This document shows positions 38,624-48,476 of a stretch of DNA of 64,000 nt, one piece after another. The notes under the pieces are model-generated. The model ran no database searches and had not been told where the DNA came from. It saw only the letters and a list, made by a program, of their open reading frames with translations. The stretch spans positions 1,674,001 to 1,738,000 of the forward strand of contig NZ_CP112866.1 in NCBI RefSeq assembly GCF_026410085.1, given 5' to 3'. The translations under genes were made by a program, and so were the position numbers. Position 1 is the stretch's first letter. Every line of letters starts with the position of its first letter. The DNA is from Pseudomonas quebecensis (lineage in GTDB: Bacteria; Pseudomonadota; Gammaproteobacteria; Pseudomonadales; Pseudomonadaceae).

Positions 38624-40545
38624 GTGCGCCAGGCATGGCGCGTTGCGCGAAGCGCAACCAGCTTGGCTATGGTGGCCACGCTGGTGACTTGGAGGTGAAA
38701 GTCCTCTACACACCCGGCAAGGGGAAGTGTTAGCCAGAGGCAAGGGTGTCGCGGGTGACCGCGAATCTGAAGGAAGCCCGAGGCAAAATGCTGGCCTGAC
38801 GAACAGGAAGCGGATAGAGGCGGCACAGCGGGGTAAGAAGGCCAATATCTTCAAAGCCCAATACTTGCACGGAGCGCTGTGACGTAGATCCGACAGGCAT
38901 AAGCAGGAAGGTCGCGCGAATTACCCTGGGAGATCTGCACGTTTGCCATTGTGCTACCGAGCGTCGAGAGGCGACGGGATGAACCTGCAGAAGTCAGCCG
39001 AGGCTGTAGTAAGTGGCGAGTAACCGCGCCACCAAGGGCCGAACAGGTTATGCCGCCAGTAGGCGTCAGAGTCTCGTCGAATGTTGAAACGCAGAATATT
39101 CTTCAAGAGAAAACTGTTACTCCAAGTCCCGGACGGTATCCGAGGATGACGGCTGACAGGGCGCAAACATCGGCGGCGTCTGTGGCGTGGACGAACGCGG
39201 AGCCGGACACGCTGATGGCGCGGGTGCTTGCACCCGCTAACCTCAAGCGAGCGTATCAACGCGTAGTCAGCAACAAGGGCGCACCGGGTGCCGATGGCAT
39301 GACGGTCGACCAGTTGGCGGGCTACGTGAAACAGTATTGGCCGATCCTCAAGGCTCGGTTGCTGGCTGGTGAGTATCACCCGCAAGGTGTACGCGCCGTC
39401 GAAATCCCCAAACCCAAAGGTGGAACACGGCAACTGGGTATTCCCAGCGTCGTGGATCGCCTGATCCAACAGGCTGTGCTGCAACAGCTCACGCCGATCT
39501 TCGACTCTCTGTTCTCGGATTACAGCTACGGCTTTCGTCCGGGCAGAAGCGTCCATCAAGCCATCAAAACAGCCCGCGCTCATGTGGCGGTGGGACACCG
39601 CTGGTGCGTGGAACTCGATCTTGAGAAGTTCTTTGATCGAGTGAATCACGACGTGTTGATGGCCAAAGTTGAGCGTCATGTCGAAGACAAACGCGTACTC
39701 AGACTGATCCGCCGTTACCTTGAAGCGGGAGTTATGTCAGGCGGGATCGCCAGCCGACGGCAAGAGGGGACGCCGCAAGGCGGCCCCCTCTCACCGTTGC
39801 TGTCGAATATCCTGCTCAACGAACTCGACAAAGAACTGGAACGGCGGGGTCATCGTTTTGTGCGCTATGCCGACGACGCAAACATCTATGTGCGTAGCCG
39901 TCGTGCTGGCGAACGAGTGCTGGCCAGGGTCGAGCGTTTCCTGAGTCAACGCTTGAAACTGACGTTGAACCAGGAAAAGAGCCGTGTAACACGGCCGTGG
40001 GCCTGCGATTACTTGGGTTACGGGATGAGCTTGCATAAACAGCCGAAGCTGAAAGTGGCCACGATGAGCCTGAATCGCTTGCGCGAGCGGCTCAGACAGC
40101 TGCTGCGCGGAGCGCGGGGCCACAAGATGGCGAATGTCATCGATCGGATCAACCCGGTGTTACGTGGTTGGGCGGGTTACTTCAAGTTAAGCCAGAGCAA
40201 ACGGCCCCTTGAGGAGCTGGATGGCTGGATGCGCCGTAAACTTCGATGTGTCACATGGCGCCAATGGAAGCAGTCCTCAACGAGGGCGCGCAACCTAATG
40301 CGTCTGGGGCTCGACGAAGCACGTGCCTGCAAATCCGCGTTCAATGGACGAGGCCCATGGTGGAACTCAGGAGCGCCACATATGAATCAGGCGCTACCGA
40401 AGAAGCTGTGGGATCGACTCGGACTGGTCTCAATACTGGACACAATAAACCGGCTTAGCCGCATAGCTTGAACCGCCGTATACGGAACCGTACGTACGGT
40501 TGGTGTGAGAGGACGGCGGGAGTTAAATCCCGCCTCCTACTCGAT
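38624..40545 (+). mobile_element. Complete group II intron, probably class IIC
   Basis: The 5' end is GTGCGCC, the conserved group II start, and the 3' end is CCTACTCGAT, a typical intron end in AT, giving about 1.92 kb. The first 320 bases are structured non-coding RNA (domains I-III), the maturase lies in domain IV, and a domain V-like hairpin occupies about 40471-40501 (AACCGCCGTA ... TACGGTT), followed by a domain VI-like stem (GGCGGGA / TCCCGCC). Insertion just behind an intrinsic terminator is the hallmark of class IIC introns. The boundaries are read from end motifs, so each could be off by a few bases. Confidence 0.88.
39146..40471 (+). CDS. ltrA: Group II intron reverse transcriptase/maturase
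   Basis: A 441-residue reverse transcriptase from the chosen ATG (MTADRAQTSAA); the frame is open 65 codons further upstream in structured intron RNA, so the start is uncertain. RT motifs include NKGAPGADGMTVDQL, IPKPKGGTRQLGIP, YGFRPGRSVHQAI, EGTPQGGPLSPLLSNI and the active-site RYADDANIY. A maturase (X) domain with NPVLRGWAGYFKLSQ follows. There is no HNH endonuclease domain after it, which fits class C/D/E introns. It helps the intron fold and splice and copies it into new sites. It looks intact. Confidence 0.93.
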   Translation: MTADRAQTSAASVAWTNAEPDTLMARVLAPANLKRAYQRVVSNKGAPGADGMTVDQLAGYVKQYWPILKARLLAGEYHPQGVRAVEIPKPKGGTRQLGIPSVVDRLIQQAVLQQLTPIFDSLFSDYSYGFRPGRSVHQAIKTARAHVAVGHRWCVELDLEKFFDRVNHDVLMAKVERHVEDKRVLRLIRRYLEAGVMSGGIASRRQEGTPQGGPLSPLLSNILLNELDKELERRGHRFVRYADDANIYVRSRRAGERVLARVERFLSQRLKLTLNQEKSRVTRPWACDYLGYGMSLHKQPKLKVATMSLNRLRERLRQLLRGARGHKMANVIDRINPVLRGWAGYFKLSQSKRPLEELDGWMRRKLRCVTWRQWKQSSTRARNLMRLGLDEARACKSAFNGRGPWWNSGAPHMNQALPKKLWDRLGLVSILDTINRLSRIA

Positions 40546-40640
40546 CCCTGGATTTACTTCAACGCAAATCGACGCCCAGACTAAAGTGCTGGGTAGACCA
40601 GCCGATAACGTGAGCACTACCTCGTTATTGGATACTCGAC

Positions 40641-41066
40641 ATGCTTACCAACGTTGGTAATTCCACCTCCGTAGTCGTCCCGCAGACCACGTCCATCACC
40701 AGCGAGACGACCAAGAACGAAAGCACCGGCGCCTTGACTATCCGCATGGACCCCAGCGCCAAGGGCGCCGCTGCCGCAGGCGGCGCGGACCAGGCTTCAT
40801 CCGGCCCGCAGGAGTCCGACCGGGTCAAGGAATTGAAGAAACAGATCGAGCAGTTGCAAGAGCAGCTTCTGGAGGCGCAGCAGGCGTTGCAGAGAGCTCA
40901 GGCCAGTAAACAGAGTGAAGAGGCCAAGGCCGTGGCTGTCGCAGCGGCTCAGTCGCAGATTACGACCATCAGCGCGGCGTTGCAGACGGTCACTGGGGCT
41001 CTATTGCAGGCGGTCATGGATGAAAGCGGCAGCGGGAAGGGCTCGATGGTCAGCACCACCGCTTGA
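40641..41066 (+). CDS. Coiled-coil protein of unknown function
   Basis: A 141-residue soluble protein. Residues 1-60 are Ser/Thr/Ala-rich and low in complexity; about 60-100 forms a clear coiled coil (SDRVKELKKQIEQLQEQLLE), and the rest is Ala/Gln-rich helix. I do not recognise a family. The ATG at 40641 follows CTCGAC without a strong ribosome site, but the codon usage is native. It lies just downstream of the group II intron and 123 bases upstream of the LOV kinase on the same strand; whether they are related is unknown. Confidence 0.65.
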   Translation: MLTNVGNSTSVVVPQTTSITSETTKNESTGALTIRMDPSAKGAAAAGGADQASSGPQESDRVKELKKQIEQLQEQLLEAQQALQRAQASKQSEEAKAVAVAAAQSQITTISAALQTVTGALLQAVMDESGSGKGSMVSTTA

Positions 41067-41189
41067 GCCGAGCGCAAAGCAGTGAGGTAGCAACGGAGCC
41101 ACGGGGGCGCCAAACTATTTTTTAATTCCGGTTGTCTATGAGGCAGGAAGTCCGTTTTCTCCTCTATCAAGCCGACAGGATCGACCCCC

Positions 41190-42803
41190 GTGACTCATCA
41201 ACCCAAAGACCTCCACACCCGCGTGGATAACTCTGAAACCGGTGATATCACATCGGCGGGTAAGAACATTTTCTTCGCCGCCGTCGGCACCACCCGCATG
41301 CCTATGATCGTCACTGACCCCAATCGCGAAGATAACCCGATCATATTCGCCAACCAGGCGTTCCTGGACATGACGGGTTATAGCACCGACGAGATTTACG
41401 GGCGCAACTGCCGCTTTCTGCAAGGCCCGGACACCGATCGCGAGGTCGTCGCGCAGATCAAGCAATCCATCAACGAAGAAGAAGATATTTCGGTCGAGTT
41501 GCTCAACTATCGCAAAGACGGTTCGACGTTCTGGAATGCTTTGTTCGTTTCGCCGGTGTACAACGAATCCAATCAATTGATGTACTTCTTCGCTTCGCAG
41601 CTGGACGTCAGTCGTCGTCGCGACGCGGAAGATGCTTTGCGCCAGGCGCAGAAAATGGAGGCGCTGGGCCAGCTCACCGGCGGTATCGCCCACGACTTCA
41701 ACAACCTGTTGCAGGTCATCGGCGGCTACGTGGAGATGGTTGACCGTGCCGTGCGCAAGCCGGTGCTGGACGAAGGCCGGGTGATTCGCAGCCTGAGCAT
41801 GACCAAAGGCGCGGTGGAGAAAGCCTCCACGCTAACCCAGCAACTGCTGGCGTTTTCCCGCAAGCAAAAGCTGCAGGGACGAGTGATCAACCTTAATCAT
41901 TTTGTCGATTTGGCCAGGCGCTCCGCGGAGCGGGTCATGGGCGACAACATTGATTTTCGTACCGACCTGCAAACCGACCTATGGAACTGCCGCATCGATC
42001 CGACCCAGGCCGAGCTGGCGATTCTCAACATTGTGATCAATGCGCGTGACGCGCTGGTGGACCGTGATCAGCCGGCACTGGCCATCGAAACGCGTAACAT
42101 CCAAGTGCGTGAACTGAGCTCCATGTCCTACGACGGCTTGATGCCGGGCCGCTATGTCAGCATGGCCCTCACGGACAACGGCTGCGGCATGTCCGAGAGT
42201 ATTCTTACGCGCGTCATGGACCCGTTTTTCACGACCAAGGATGAAGGCAAGGGCACCGGGCTGGGTTTGTCGATGGTGTACGGGTTTGCCAAGCAGTCCG
42301 GCGGCGCAGTGCGGATTTATTCCGAGGAGGGCCTGGGCACCACGGTGCGCCTGTATTTTCCGGCCGACGAAGCCGGCGTGTCGCCCCATGAAGAGCCCAA
42401 GGTGTCGGAAGCACGCAGCGGTTCGGAACGCATCCTGATCGTCGAGGACCGCCCGGATGTCGCTGAGCTGGCGCGCATGGTGCTGGAAGACTACGGCTAC
42501 CACACCACCATCGCCTACGGCGCTGCGGAGGCGTTGGAGGTGCTGGCCAGGGAGGAGCGCTACGACTTGCTGTTCTCCGACGTGATCATGCCCGGCGGCA
42601 TGAATGGCGTGATGCTGGCGCGGGAGGTCTGCCAGTTGTACCCCGATATGAAAATCCTGTTGACCACCGGCTATGCGGAAAACGCCATCGAACGTACCGA
42701 CCTGGGCGGCGCGGAGTTCGAAGTGATCTCCAAGCCCTGCTTGCCCAACGTGCTGGCCAAGAAGGTCAGGTACGTGCTCGATGGCCCCAATGGCGTGAGC
42801 TGA
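41190..42803 (+). CDS. LOV-domain blue-light hybrid histidine kinase with receiver domain
   Basis: A 537-residue cytoplasmic sensor: LOV/PAS at about 25-140, HisKA and HATPase domains at about 155-385, and a receiver at about 412-530. The photoactive Cys is in [17 protein letters not shown] (Cys74), which forms the flavin adduct in LOV sensors. The phospho-acceptor His is in [12 protein letters not shown] (about 168), the N box is NARDAL, and the receiver Asp is in LLFSDVIMP (about 464). GTG start at 41190 after AGGA. The same LOV-HK-REC layout is known in P. syringae. It senses blue light; the downstream target is not visible here. Confidence 0.92.
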   Translation: MTHQPKDLHTRVDNSETGDITSAGKNIFFAAVGTTRMPMIVTDPNREDNPIIFANQAFLDMTGYSTDEIYGRNCRFLQGPDTDREVVAQIKQSINEEEDISVELLNYRKDGSTFWNALFVSPVYNESNQLMYFFASQLDVSRRRDAEDALRQAQKMEALGQLTGGIAHDFNNLLQVIGGYVEMVDRAVRKPVLDEGRVIRSLSMTKGAVEKASTLTQQLLAFSRKQKLQGRVINLNHFVDLARRSAERVMGDNIDFRTDLQTDLWNCRIDPTQAELAILNIVINARDALVDRDQPALAIETRNIQVRELSSMSYDGLMPGRYVSMALTDNGCGMSESILTRVMDPFFTTKDEGKGTGLGLSMVYGFAKQSGGAVRIYSEEGLGTTVRLYFPADEAGVSPHEEPKVSEARSGSERILIVEDRPDVAELARMVLEDYGYHTTIAYGAAEALEVLAREERYDLLFSDVIMPGGMNGVMLAREVCQLYPDMKILLTTGYAENAIERTDLGGAEFEVISKPCLPNVLAKKVRYVLDGPNGVS

Positions 42804-43056
42804 GCCTGGTGTAGGGGGCGCTGCCGCCGGCGCGCCCCATCGCCTTCGATACCCACAAAATTTATTGGATCGCAGCAACAATTTTTCTTGTTGGACACCC
42901 CCCGCCCCCAGGCAGCAAAGTTGCCGCCACTGACGCTCGACCTTCCGGGTCAACAATAAAAAACCGAGCCGACTGCACGCCACCTCTTGCTGTGAACGCC
43001 TTGTTCATATCCTGCTGTAATGGCGCCGCAGCGCGCATTTAAAGGACCTCATCGTC
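42804..43056. other. Gene-free region between the LOV kinase and the DUF969 gene
   Basis: A stem GGGGCGC / GCGCCCC soon after the kinase stop may end transcription but has no T-run. The rest is moderately AT-rich (around CAAAATTTATTGG) and presumably holds the DUF969 promoter; no clear hexamers. Confidence 0.35.
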
Positions 43057-43773
43057 ATGCAGACTGTTGTGAACCTATGGCCGTTGATCGGCGTACTTGT
43101 CATCGTGGTTGGCTTTGTCTTGCGCTTCAATCCGCTGCTGGTAGTGACCGCCGCTGCCATCGCCACGGGGCTTGCGGCCCACTTTCCCCTGGAAAAAATC
43201 CTCGCCACCATGGGTGATGGTTTCCTTCAGACCCGTGCCCTGCAATTGATTCTATTGTTACCGCTGGCAGTTATCGGCCTGCTGGAGCGCCACGGGCTGC
43301 GTTTGCATGCGCAGAACTGGATAGCACGGTTCCAGCGCGCCACGGTCGGGCGCCTGTTGATCATCTATCTGTTCGTGCGCGAATCCACGGCGGCCATGGG
43401 CTTGACCAGCCTGGGCGGGCATCCGCAAATGGTGCGCCCGCTGCTGGCGCCGATGGCCGAAGGCGCGGCGGAAAAACGCTACGGCAAACTGCCGGACAAG
43501 GTGCGCCATAAAGTGCTCGCCATGTGTGCGGCGACGGACAATGTCGGGCTGTTTTTTGGTGAAGACATCTTCGTCGCCTTTGGCGCCATCGCGCTGATGC
43601 ACACGTTCCTGCTGGGCTCGGGGATCGATGTGGAGCCGTTGCACATTGCGGTGTGGGGCATTCCTACGGCGATCTGTGCATTTATCGTGCATGCGATCCG
43701 GCTGCACCGCTTCGATCGACGGCTCACCCGTGAGCTGACGCCCACCGCGACGGCCGTGGAGGCGGTGCAATGA
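43057..43773 (+). CDS. DUF969-family membrane protein
   Basis: A 238-residue polytopic membrane protein of the DUF969 family. The hydrophobic start VVNLWPLIGVLVIVVGFVLRF is followed by several further membrane segments and the conserved loop TSLGGHPQMVRPLLAPM. DUF969 and DUF979 proteins are nearly always encoded together, often with pyrrolidone-carboxylate peptidase, suggesting transport of pyroglutamate or pyroglutamyl peptides. That function is inferred from gene order. Its stop overlaps the next start (ATGA). Confidence 0.88.
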   Translation: MQTVVNLWPLIGVLVIVVGFVLRFNPLLVVTAAAIATGLAAHFPLEKILATMGDGFLQTRALQLILLLPLAVIGLLERHGLRLHAQNWIARFQRATVGRLLIIYLFVRESTAAMGLTSLGGHPQMVRPLLAPMAEGAAEKRYGKLPDKVRHKVLAMCAATDNVGLFFGEDIFVAFGAIALMHTFLLGSGIDVEPLHIAVWGIPTAICAFIVHAIRLHRFDRRLTRELTPTATAVEAVQ

Positions 43774-44720
43774 TTATTTCGATTCAATACCTGTACTGGC
43801 TGGCCGGGGTCTTGCTGTTGATCACCGCAGGCATGATTGTGCTGGACCGCAGCCACCCCAAGCGCTGGTCCAGCGCGCTCTTCTGGCTGCTGTTCGCGAT
43901 TCCGTTCCTGGTAGGCGAGCGGCTGCCATCGGTGGTGGTCGGTGCCGGCGTGGTGGTGATGGCGTTGATCGCCGGTTTCGGCGGCGTGGGGCGTGGCACG
44001 CATGCGCAGTTGCACGACAAGGCCAGCCGCGCGAGTGCCGGTCGCCTGGGGCACAAGTTGTTTATCCCCGCGTTGGCCATCCCCCTGACCACGGTGATCG
44101 GCTCGGTCCTGCTCAAGCACGCCGAGATCGGCGGCGTGCCGTTGCTGGACCCGAAGAACACGACCTTTGTTTCTCTCGGTATCGGCTGTTTGATCGCCCT
44201 CGGCCTGGCGTGCTGGCTGACACGCGATACGCCGGTGCAAGCCCTGCGCGAGTCGCGGCGCCTGACCGAAGCCCTGGGCTGGGCCATGGTGCTGCCGCAG
44301 ATGCTGGCAATGCTCGGCCTGTTGTTCAACGAGGCCGGTGTGGGCACGGCGGTCGCCCATGTCACTACCACCTATATCAACCTGGATTTCAAGTTGGTGG
44401 CGGTGATGGTCTACGTGTTGGGCATGGCATTGTTCACGGTGATCATGGGTAACGGCTTCGCCGCGTTCCCGGTGATGACCGGCGGCGTCGGTGTGCCGGT
44501 GCTGGTGGGGGTGTACGGCGGCAATCCGGCGGTCATGGCGGCCATCGGCATGTTCTCCGGCTATTGCGGTACGCTGATGACCCCGATGGCCGCCAACTTC
44601 AATATCGTCCCTGCGGCCTTGCTGGAACTGCCGGACAAGAACGCGGTGATCAAAGCGCAACTGCCGACTGCCTTGATGATGCTGGTGGTCAATATCGTCC
44701 TGCTTTATCTGTTGATGTGA
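43770..44720 (+). CDS. DUF979-family membrane protein
   Basis: A 316-residue protein with about nine membrane segments (such as YLYWLAGVLLLITAGMIV and MMLVVNIVLLYLLM at the end) and the conserved GNGFAAFPVMTGGVGVPVLV's core GNGFAAFPVMT. It overlaps DUF969 by four bases and precedes pcp by seven, making a coupled three-gene operon. It is probably one half of a two-component permease with DUF969. Start ATGATTATTTCG is fixed by the overlap. Confidence 0.88.
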   Translation: MIISIQYLYWLAGVLLLITAGMIVLDRSHPKRWSSALFWLLFAIPFLVGERLPSVVVGAGVVVMALIAGFGGVGRGTHAQLHDKASRASAGRLGHKLFIPALAIPLTTVIGSVLLKHAEIGGVPLLDPKNTTFVSLGIGCLIALGLACWLTRDTPVQALRESRRLTEALGWAMVLPQMLAMLGLLFNEAGVGTAVAHVTTTYINLDFKLVAVMVYVLGMALFTVIMGNGFAAFPVMTGGVGVPVLVGVYGGNPAVMAAIGMFSGYCGTLMTPMAANFNIVPAALLELPDKNAVIKAQLPTALMMLVVNIVLLYLLM

Positions 44721-44727
44721 GGCCACT

Positions 44728-45357
44728 ATGCACACTGTGCTGCTGACGGGGTTTGAACCCTTTGATCAAGACCCGGTGAACCCGTCCTGGGAAGCGGTGC
44801 GCCAGTTGGACGGTGTGTTGCTGAGCGACGATGTGCGCATTGTGGCGCGTCGGCTGCCTTGCGCATTTGCCACGGCGCCGGCGTGCCTCATGCAGATGCT
44901 CGACGAACTGCGTCCGGCAATGGTTATCGCCACGGGACTGGGGCCTGGGCGCAGCGATATCTCTATTGAGCGGGTGGCGATCAATCTCAACGATGCGCGT
45001 ATCCCGGATAATCTCGGCGCCCAACCGATCGACACCGCCGTGGTAGTGGATGGCCCGGCGGCCTATTTCACCACGTTGCCGATCAAGGCGATGGTGCGGG
45101 CAGTGCGCGAGGCGGGCATGGCTGCTTCGGTGTCGCACACCGCGGGCACGTTCGTTTGCAATCAGGTGTTTTATCACTTGCAGCACAAGCTCGCCGGCTC
45201 GGCGGTGCGCAGTGGGTTTATTCATGTACCGCGCTTGCCAGGAGCAAGCGAGCCGTTCATGCCGCTGTCGAGCATGATTGAAGGGCTGCGTGTGGCAGTG
45301 ACGGCGGCCTGGCAGACCTCGGTGGATGTGCTGGAGGCGGGCGGTCAGGTGAGCTGA
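44728..45357 (+). CDS. pcp: Pyrrolidone-carboxylate peptidase (pyroglutamyl peptidase I)
   Basis: A 209-residue cysteine peptidase that removes N-terminal pyroglutamate. The catalytic triad is Glu81 (ISIERVAIN), Cys144 (HTAGTFVCNQVFYH) and His166 (SGFIHVPRLP), all in their usual places. It is cytoplasmic, without a signal peptide. It follows DUF979 by seven bases after GTGAGG, so the operon likely imports and splits pyroglutamyl compounds. Confidence 0.95.
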   Translation: MHTVLLTGFEPFDQDPVNPSWEAVRQLDGVLLSDDVRIVARRLPCAFATAPACLMQMLDELRPAMVIATGLGPGRSDISIERVAINLNDARIPDNLGAQPIDTAVVVDGPAAYFTTLPIKAMVRAVREAGMAASVSHTAGTFVCNQVFYHLQHKLAGSAVRSGFIHVPRLPGASEPFMPLSSMIEGLRVAVTAAWQTSVDVLEAGGQVS

Positions 45358-45436
45358 TCGCAGCGCGCCGGGTGCAGTGCGCCACGGGCTGATATCGACT
45401 ACAGTTCAGGAACCTTCCTGTCTCGGAAAACCTGCC

Positions 45437-45895
45437 ATGACCAACTCTTCTAAAGGCGTGTCCGTCGTGCTGGCGCTTGCTTTGTTTGCCGGCAGCGGCC
45501 TGGCGTTGGCCGATCCCGGCAATGGCCACGGAAACGGCAAGGGCGGCGGCAACGGAAAAGGCAACAATCCCGGTGGGCAGGGGTATGACCAGCCCAAGGG
45601 CAAAGGCGCGTCGGGCGCTCACGGCCCCAGCGTTGATCGCAGCGGGGTGTTGAACGTGCTGGGAGGCTATCGCGATTACTGGCGCCCAGGCCCTGCTTTG
45701 CCGCCGGGTATTCAGAAGAACCTGGCGCGCGGCAAACCGCTGCCGCCGGGTATCGCGAAAAAACTCGATGGCCGTTTACTCGGCCAATTGCCGCATTACG
45801 ATGGCTACGAATGGCAGCAGGCGGGGACTGACTTGATCCTGGTGGCCATTGCCTCGGGCATCATCTACGAAGTCCTCAATGGCGCGTTCAACTGA
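45437..45895 (+). CDS. CigR-like / RcnB-type secreted or membrane protein
   Basis: A 152-residue protein with an N-terminal signal peptide (about 1-25, ending ALA-DP), a Gly/Asn/Lys-rich stretch (GNGHGNGKGGGNGKGNN), and a C-terminal part with LPPGIQKNLARGKPLPPGIAKKL, the pattern of the RcnB/CigR group. In Salmonella CigR is an anti-virulence factor; the role in Pseudomonas is unknown. A hydrophobic C-terminal segment (LILVAIASGIIYEVL) may insert in a membrane. ATG at 45437 is preferred over an upstream one because the signal peptide begins there. Convergent with the metal-sensor kinase. Confidence 0.78.
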   Translation: MTNSSKGVSVVLALALFAGSGLALADPGNGHGNGKGGGNGKGNNPGGQGYDQPKGKGASGAHGPSVDRSGVLNVLGGYRDYWRPGPALPPGIQKNLARGKPLPPGIAKKLDGRLLGQLPHYDGYEWQQAGTDLILVAIASGIIYEVLNGAFN

Positions 45896-47299
45896 TCAGG
45901 CGTCTTCCCGTTTGGGGAAAAACAGCTCGAAACACGTCACGCCGTCCTGGCTGCTGACGCTGTAGCGACCATTGTGCAGTTGCATGATGGTCGCCACGAT
46001 CGACAGACCCAACCCATTGGAATGAGCCGAACGTTCCCGCGACTCGTCCACGCGGTAAAACCGTTCGAACAGCCTCGGCAGGTGTTCGGCCGCAATCGTC
46101 TCGCCGTGATTGCTGACCCGCAGCTTGAGCCCTGCAGTCGTGGCAATTGCCTCGATACGCAAGTCTGAATGGGCCGCCCCATACTTGATTGCATTGGCAC
46201 ACAGGTTCGCCAGGGCGCGCCGCAGCAACATGGGTTCAGCCCATATCTCGCCTTCGCCTTCCACCAGAATGCGCATTCCTCGGTCGCTCGCCAGCCCCTC
46301 GAAATAGTCCGCGATGCGTTCTACTTCGTCCGCAGCGCTGAGTGCCTGGCGTTGGCGCAGGGCGCTGGCCGGGTCGGTACGGGCGAGGAACAGCATGTTG
46401 TCGAGCATCCGCGACAGGCGTTCAAGTTCTTCGACATTCGAGGCCAGCAGTTGCTGATAACTGTCCACGCTGCGTTGCTGGTGCAGGGCGACCTGGGTTT
46501 CCCCCAGCAAATTGTTAATCGGCGTACGCAGTTCGTGGGCCATGTCGGTTGACACCTGGCTCAATTGCGTAAAGCCCTTCGCCAGGCGTTCAAGCATGGT
46601 GTTGAAGGCGTCGATCATCGGCAGCAGTTCTTTGGGCGCGCCATGGCTGTCCAGGCGTTCGGCCAGGTTGCCGACACCGATGCCCTGGGCATGCCGTGCC
46701 AAGCGTCGCAACGGCAGCAGGCCGCGATGCACCAGCAGGTACCCGGCCAGCGCCAGGACCAGTGCGGCGATGCCCGCCAGGATATAAACACTCAGCCGAT
46801 AGCTGGCGAGCACGGCGGTGCGCTCGGTCATCAGGCGCCCGCTGGTAACCTGCAGGCTGCCCAAGTCGCCGGAGTCGATAGAGGCGGCGAGGGTGGCGAA
46901 CGGCACGCCGTTGACGCCGGGCAGATGGTGCACGTCGGCAAGGTCCAGGACGTGGCCTTTGGGGACGGGGCTGACCGTCGGTAAGTCGATATTGGCGGGG
47001 TTTACCAGCAGCAGCGGTTTCTGACCGGGCGCGGCGATGCTCAACACCGATTCGCGATTGCCCAGCATGTTCTGGAACAGTTCCGGTTTGGTCTTGATCA
47101 GTTCCAGGGTGTTGCTGTCGTTTAGCAGGTTGCGCAGTTGGTCTACCCGCGATATCAGCGCGGCGTCGTCGCGGCGGATCAACTCGCGCTCCAGTTCGCG
47201 GTACAGCGCCACGCCCAGCGTGGCCAGCAGGGCAAACGCGAGCAGGGCGAATACCAGGGCCAGGCGCAGCGTCAGCGAATAATGGCGGCGAGCAATCAT
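45896..47299 (-). CDS. Heavy-metal-type sensor histidine kinase (CusS/CopS-like)
   Basis: A 467-residue membrane sensor: transmembrane segments at about 10-32 and 168-190, a periplasmic domain between them, a HAMP linker, HisKA with the phospho-acceptor in [13 protein letters not shown] (His255), and a HATPase domain with [10 protein letters not shown] and [12 protein letters not shown]. The family is the IrlS/CusS heavy-metal group. Copper or a similar metal is the likely signal, by family only. It overlaps the response regulator by four bases and ends against the CigR-like gene. Confidence 0.9.
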   Translation of the reverse strand: MIARRHYSLTLRLALVFALLAFALLATLGVALYRELERELIRRDDAALISRVDQLRNLLNDSNTLELIKTKPELFQNMLGNRESVLSIAAPGQKPLLLVNPANIDLPTVSPVPKGHVLDLADVHHLPGVNGVPFATLAASIDSGDLGSLQVTSGRLMTERTAVLASYRLSVYILAGIAALVLALAGYLLVHRGLLPLRRLARHAQGIGVGNLAERLDSHGAPKELLPMIDAFNTMLERLAKGFTQLSQVSTDMAHELRTPINNLLGETQVALHQQRSVDSYQQLLASNVEELERLSRMLDNMLFLARTDPASALRQRQALSAADEVERIADYFEGLASDRGMRILVEGEGEIWAEPMLLRRALANLCANAIKYGAAHSDLRIEAIATTAGLKLRVSNHGETIAAEHLPRLFERFYRVDESRERSAHSNGLGLSIVATIMQLHNGRYSVSSQDGVTCFELFFPKREDA

Positions 47300-47967
47300 G
47301 GCTGAGTATCGAAGCGGTAGCCGATGCCGCGCACGCTGTGGATCAGCTTGAGCGGGAACGGGTCATCGATTTTCAGGCGCAGGCGGCGCACCGCGACATC
47401 CACCACATTGGTGTCGCTGTCGAAGTTCATGTCCCATACCCGCGAGGCGATCAGCGAGCGCGAGAGCACCTGGCCCTGGTGCGTGGCAAACAGGTGCAAC
47501 AGGGCGAACTCCTTGTTGGTCAGGGTGATGCGTGTGCCGTCGCGAGTGACACGGCGCTTGAGCACTTCGATGTGCAGGTCGGCGATCTGCAACTGATCTT
47601 CTTCTCGGATCGGGCCGCGCCGGGTCAGGGTACGCAGGCGGGCCACCAGCTCGGCAAAGGAAAACGGCTTGATCAGGTAATCGTCCGCACCCAGTTCCAG
47701 GCCCTTGATGCGGTCGGCAATATCGTCACGGGCCGTCAGGAAAAGTACCGGTGTATCGGTCTCCTTGCGCAGGCGGCGCAGCACTTCCCAGCCGTCCATT
47801 TTCGGCATCATCACATCCAGGACGATGACGTCGAACGGCGTTTCCAGCGCCTGATGCAAGCCGTCCACGCCATCACGCGCAAGGCTGACGCAATAGCCCA
47901 GTTCCTGGAGGCCATTGAGCAGGTAATTGCCGGCCTTGGGTTCGTCTTCTACAACAAGGATGTTCAT
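47296..47967 (-). CDS. OmpR-family response regulator (CusR/CopR-like)
   Basis: A 223-residue regulator. The receiver has the phospho-acceptor Asp51 in [14 protein letters not shown]; the C-terminal winged helix contains [16 protein letters not shown] and RGIGYRF. It pairs with the kinase that overlaps its stop codon. It lies 42 bases downstream of a DUF2790 gene on the same strand, which probably belongs to the same operon or regulon. Confidence 0.94.
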   Translation of the reverse strand: MNILVVEDEPKAGNYLLNGLQELGYCVSLARDGVDGLHQALETPFDVIVLDVMMPKMDGWEVLRRLRKETDTPVLFLTARDDIADRIKGLELGADDYLIKPFSFAELVARLRTLTRRGPIREEDQLQIADLHIEVLKRRVTRDGTRITLTNKEFALLHLFATHQGQVLSRSLIASRVWDMNFDSDTNVVDVAVRRLRLKIDDPFPLKLIHSVRGIGYRFDTQP

Positions 47968-48009
47968 GGGAAGGGCTCGGGTTCAATGCGTCGCGCCAGT
48001 GTAATCCGA

Positions 48010-48261
48010 TCAATTGTCATTGGGGCAACCGATGGCCAGGACTCGATAGTCCAGCACATGTTCGCGACCCTGGTGATCCAGATAGCGCAGTTGCGCCGGG
48101 ACCACCCCGCATTGCGCGTAGGTATCGGTGCTCGACAATACTTTGGCGACATCCAGGTTCACGTAGAAACCGGTCGTATCGTGAATCACGGAGGTGTTGT
48201 CGGCTGCGAAGACCGAGGTGGTTATAAACAGGGCGGCGGCGCCAAGCATAAACAGTTTCAT
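48010..48261 (-). CDS. DUF2790-family small exported protein
   Basis: An 83-residue protein with a signal peptide (residues 1-20, ending VFA-AD) and the DUF2790 pattern CGVVPAQLRYLDHQGREHVLDYRVLAIGC with two cysteines (quoted here in parts: CGVVPAQLRY and DYRVLAIGC). Such proteins are frequent next to metal-responsive two-component genes in Pseudomonas. It acts in the periplasm; the function is unknown. ATG at 48261 follows AGAGAGTCTTT. The longer open frame upstream has no signal peptide and is rejected. Confidence 0.85.
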   Translation of the reverse strand: MKLFMLGAAALFITTSVFAADNTSVIHDTTGFYVNLDVAKVLSSTDTYAQCGVVPAQLRYLDHQGREHVLDYRVLAIGCPNDN

Positions 48262-48476
48262 AAAGACTCTCTCAGAAGGATGGGTGCCGGACCGTGGCAG
48301 TGCGCTCACGGTAACCAGGCGGCCCAAACAGCCGGCCAACAGGATGATGACAAGTTCGTCATAAAACCTCGCATCCCGCCGGCCTTGGTCCGGGCACCGA
48401 TGACGTTTACAAGCCATCGGTTCATCCGTAGATTGCGACGCTCGATGATTGTTACAGCCCATGAGGAACTCACGCC

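Noticed and set aside
38951..39145. Upstream extension of the intron maturase (65 codons)
   Set aside because: The extension overlaps structured intron RNA and its translation does not resemble maturase N-termini; I kept the ATG at 39146, though the true start is not proven.
43479..44735. A 418-codon minus-strand open frame across DUF969/DUF979
   Set aside because: Antisense product full of His, Gln and Arg; the plus strand encodes the conserved two-gene membrane unit.
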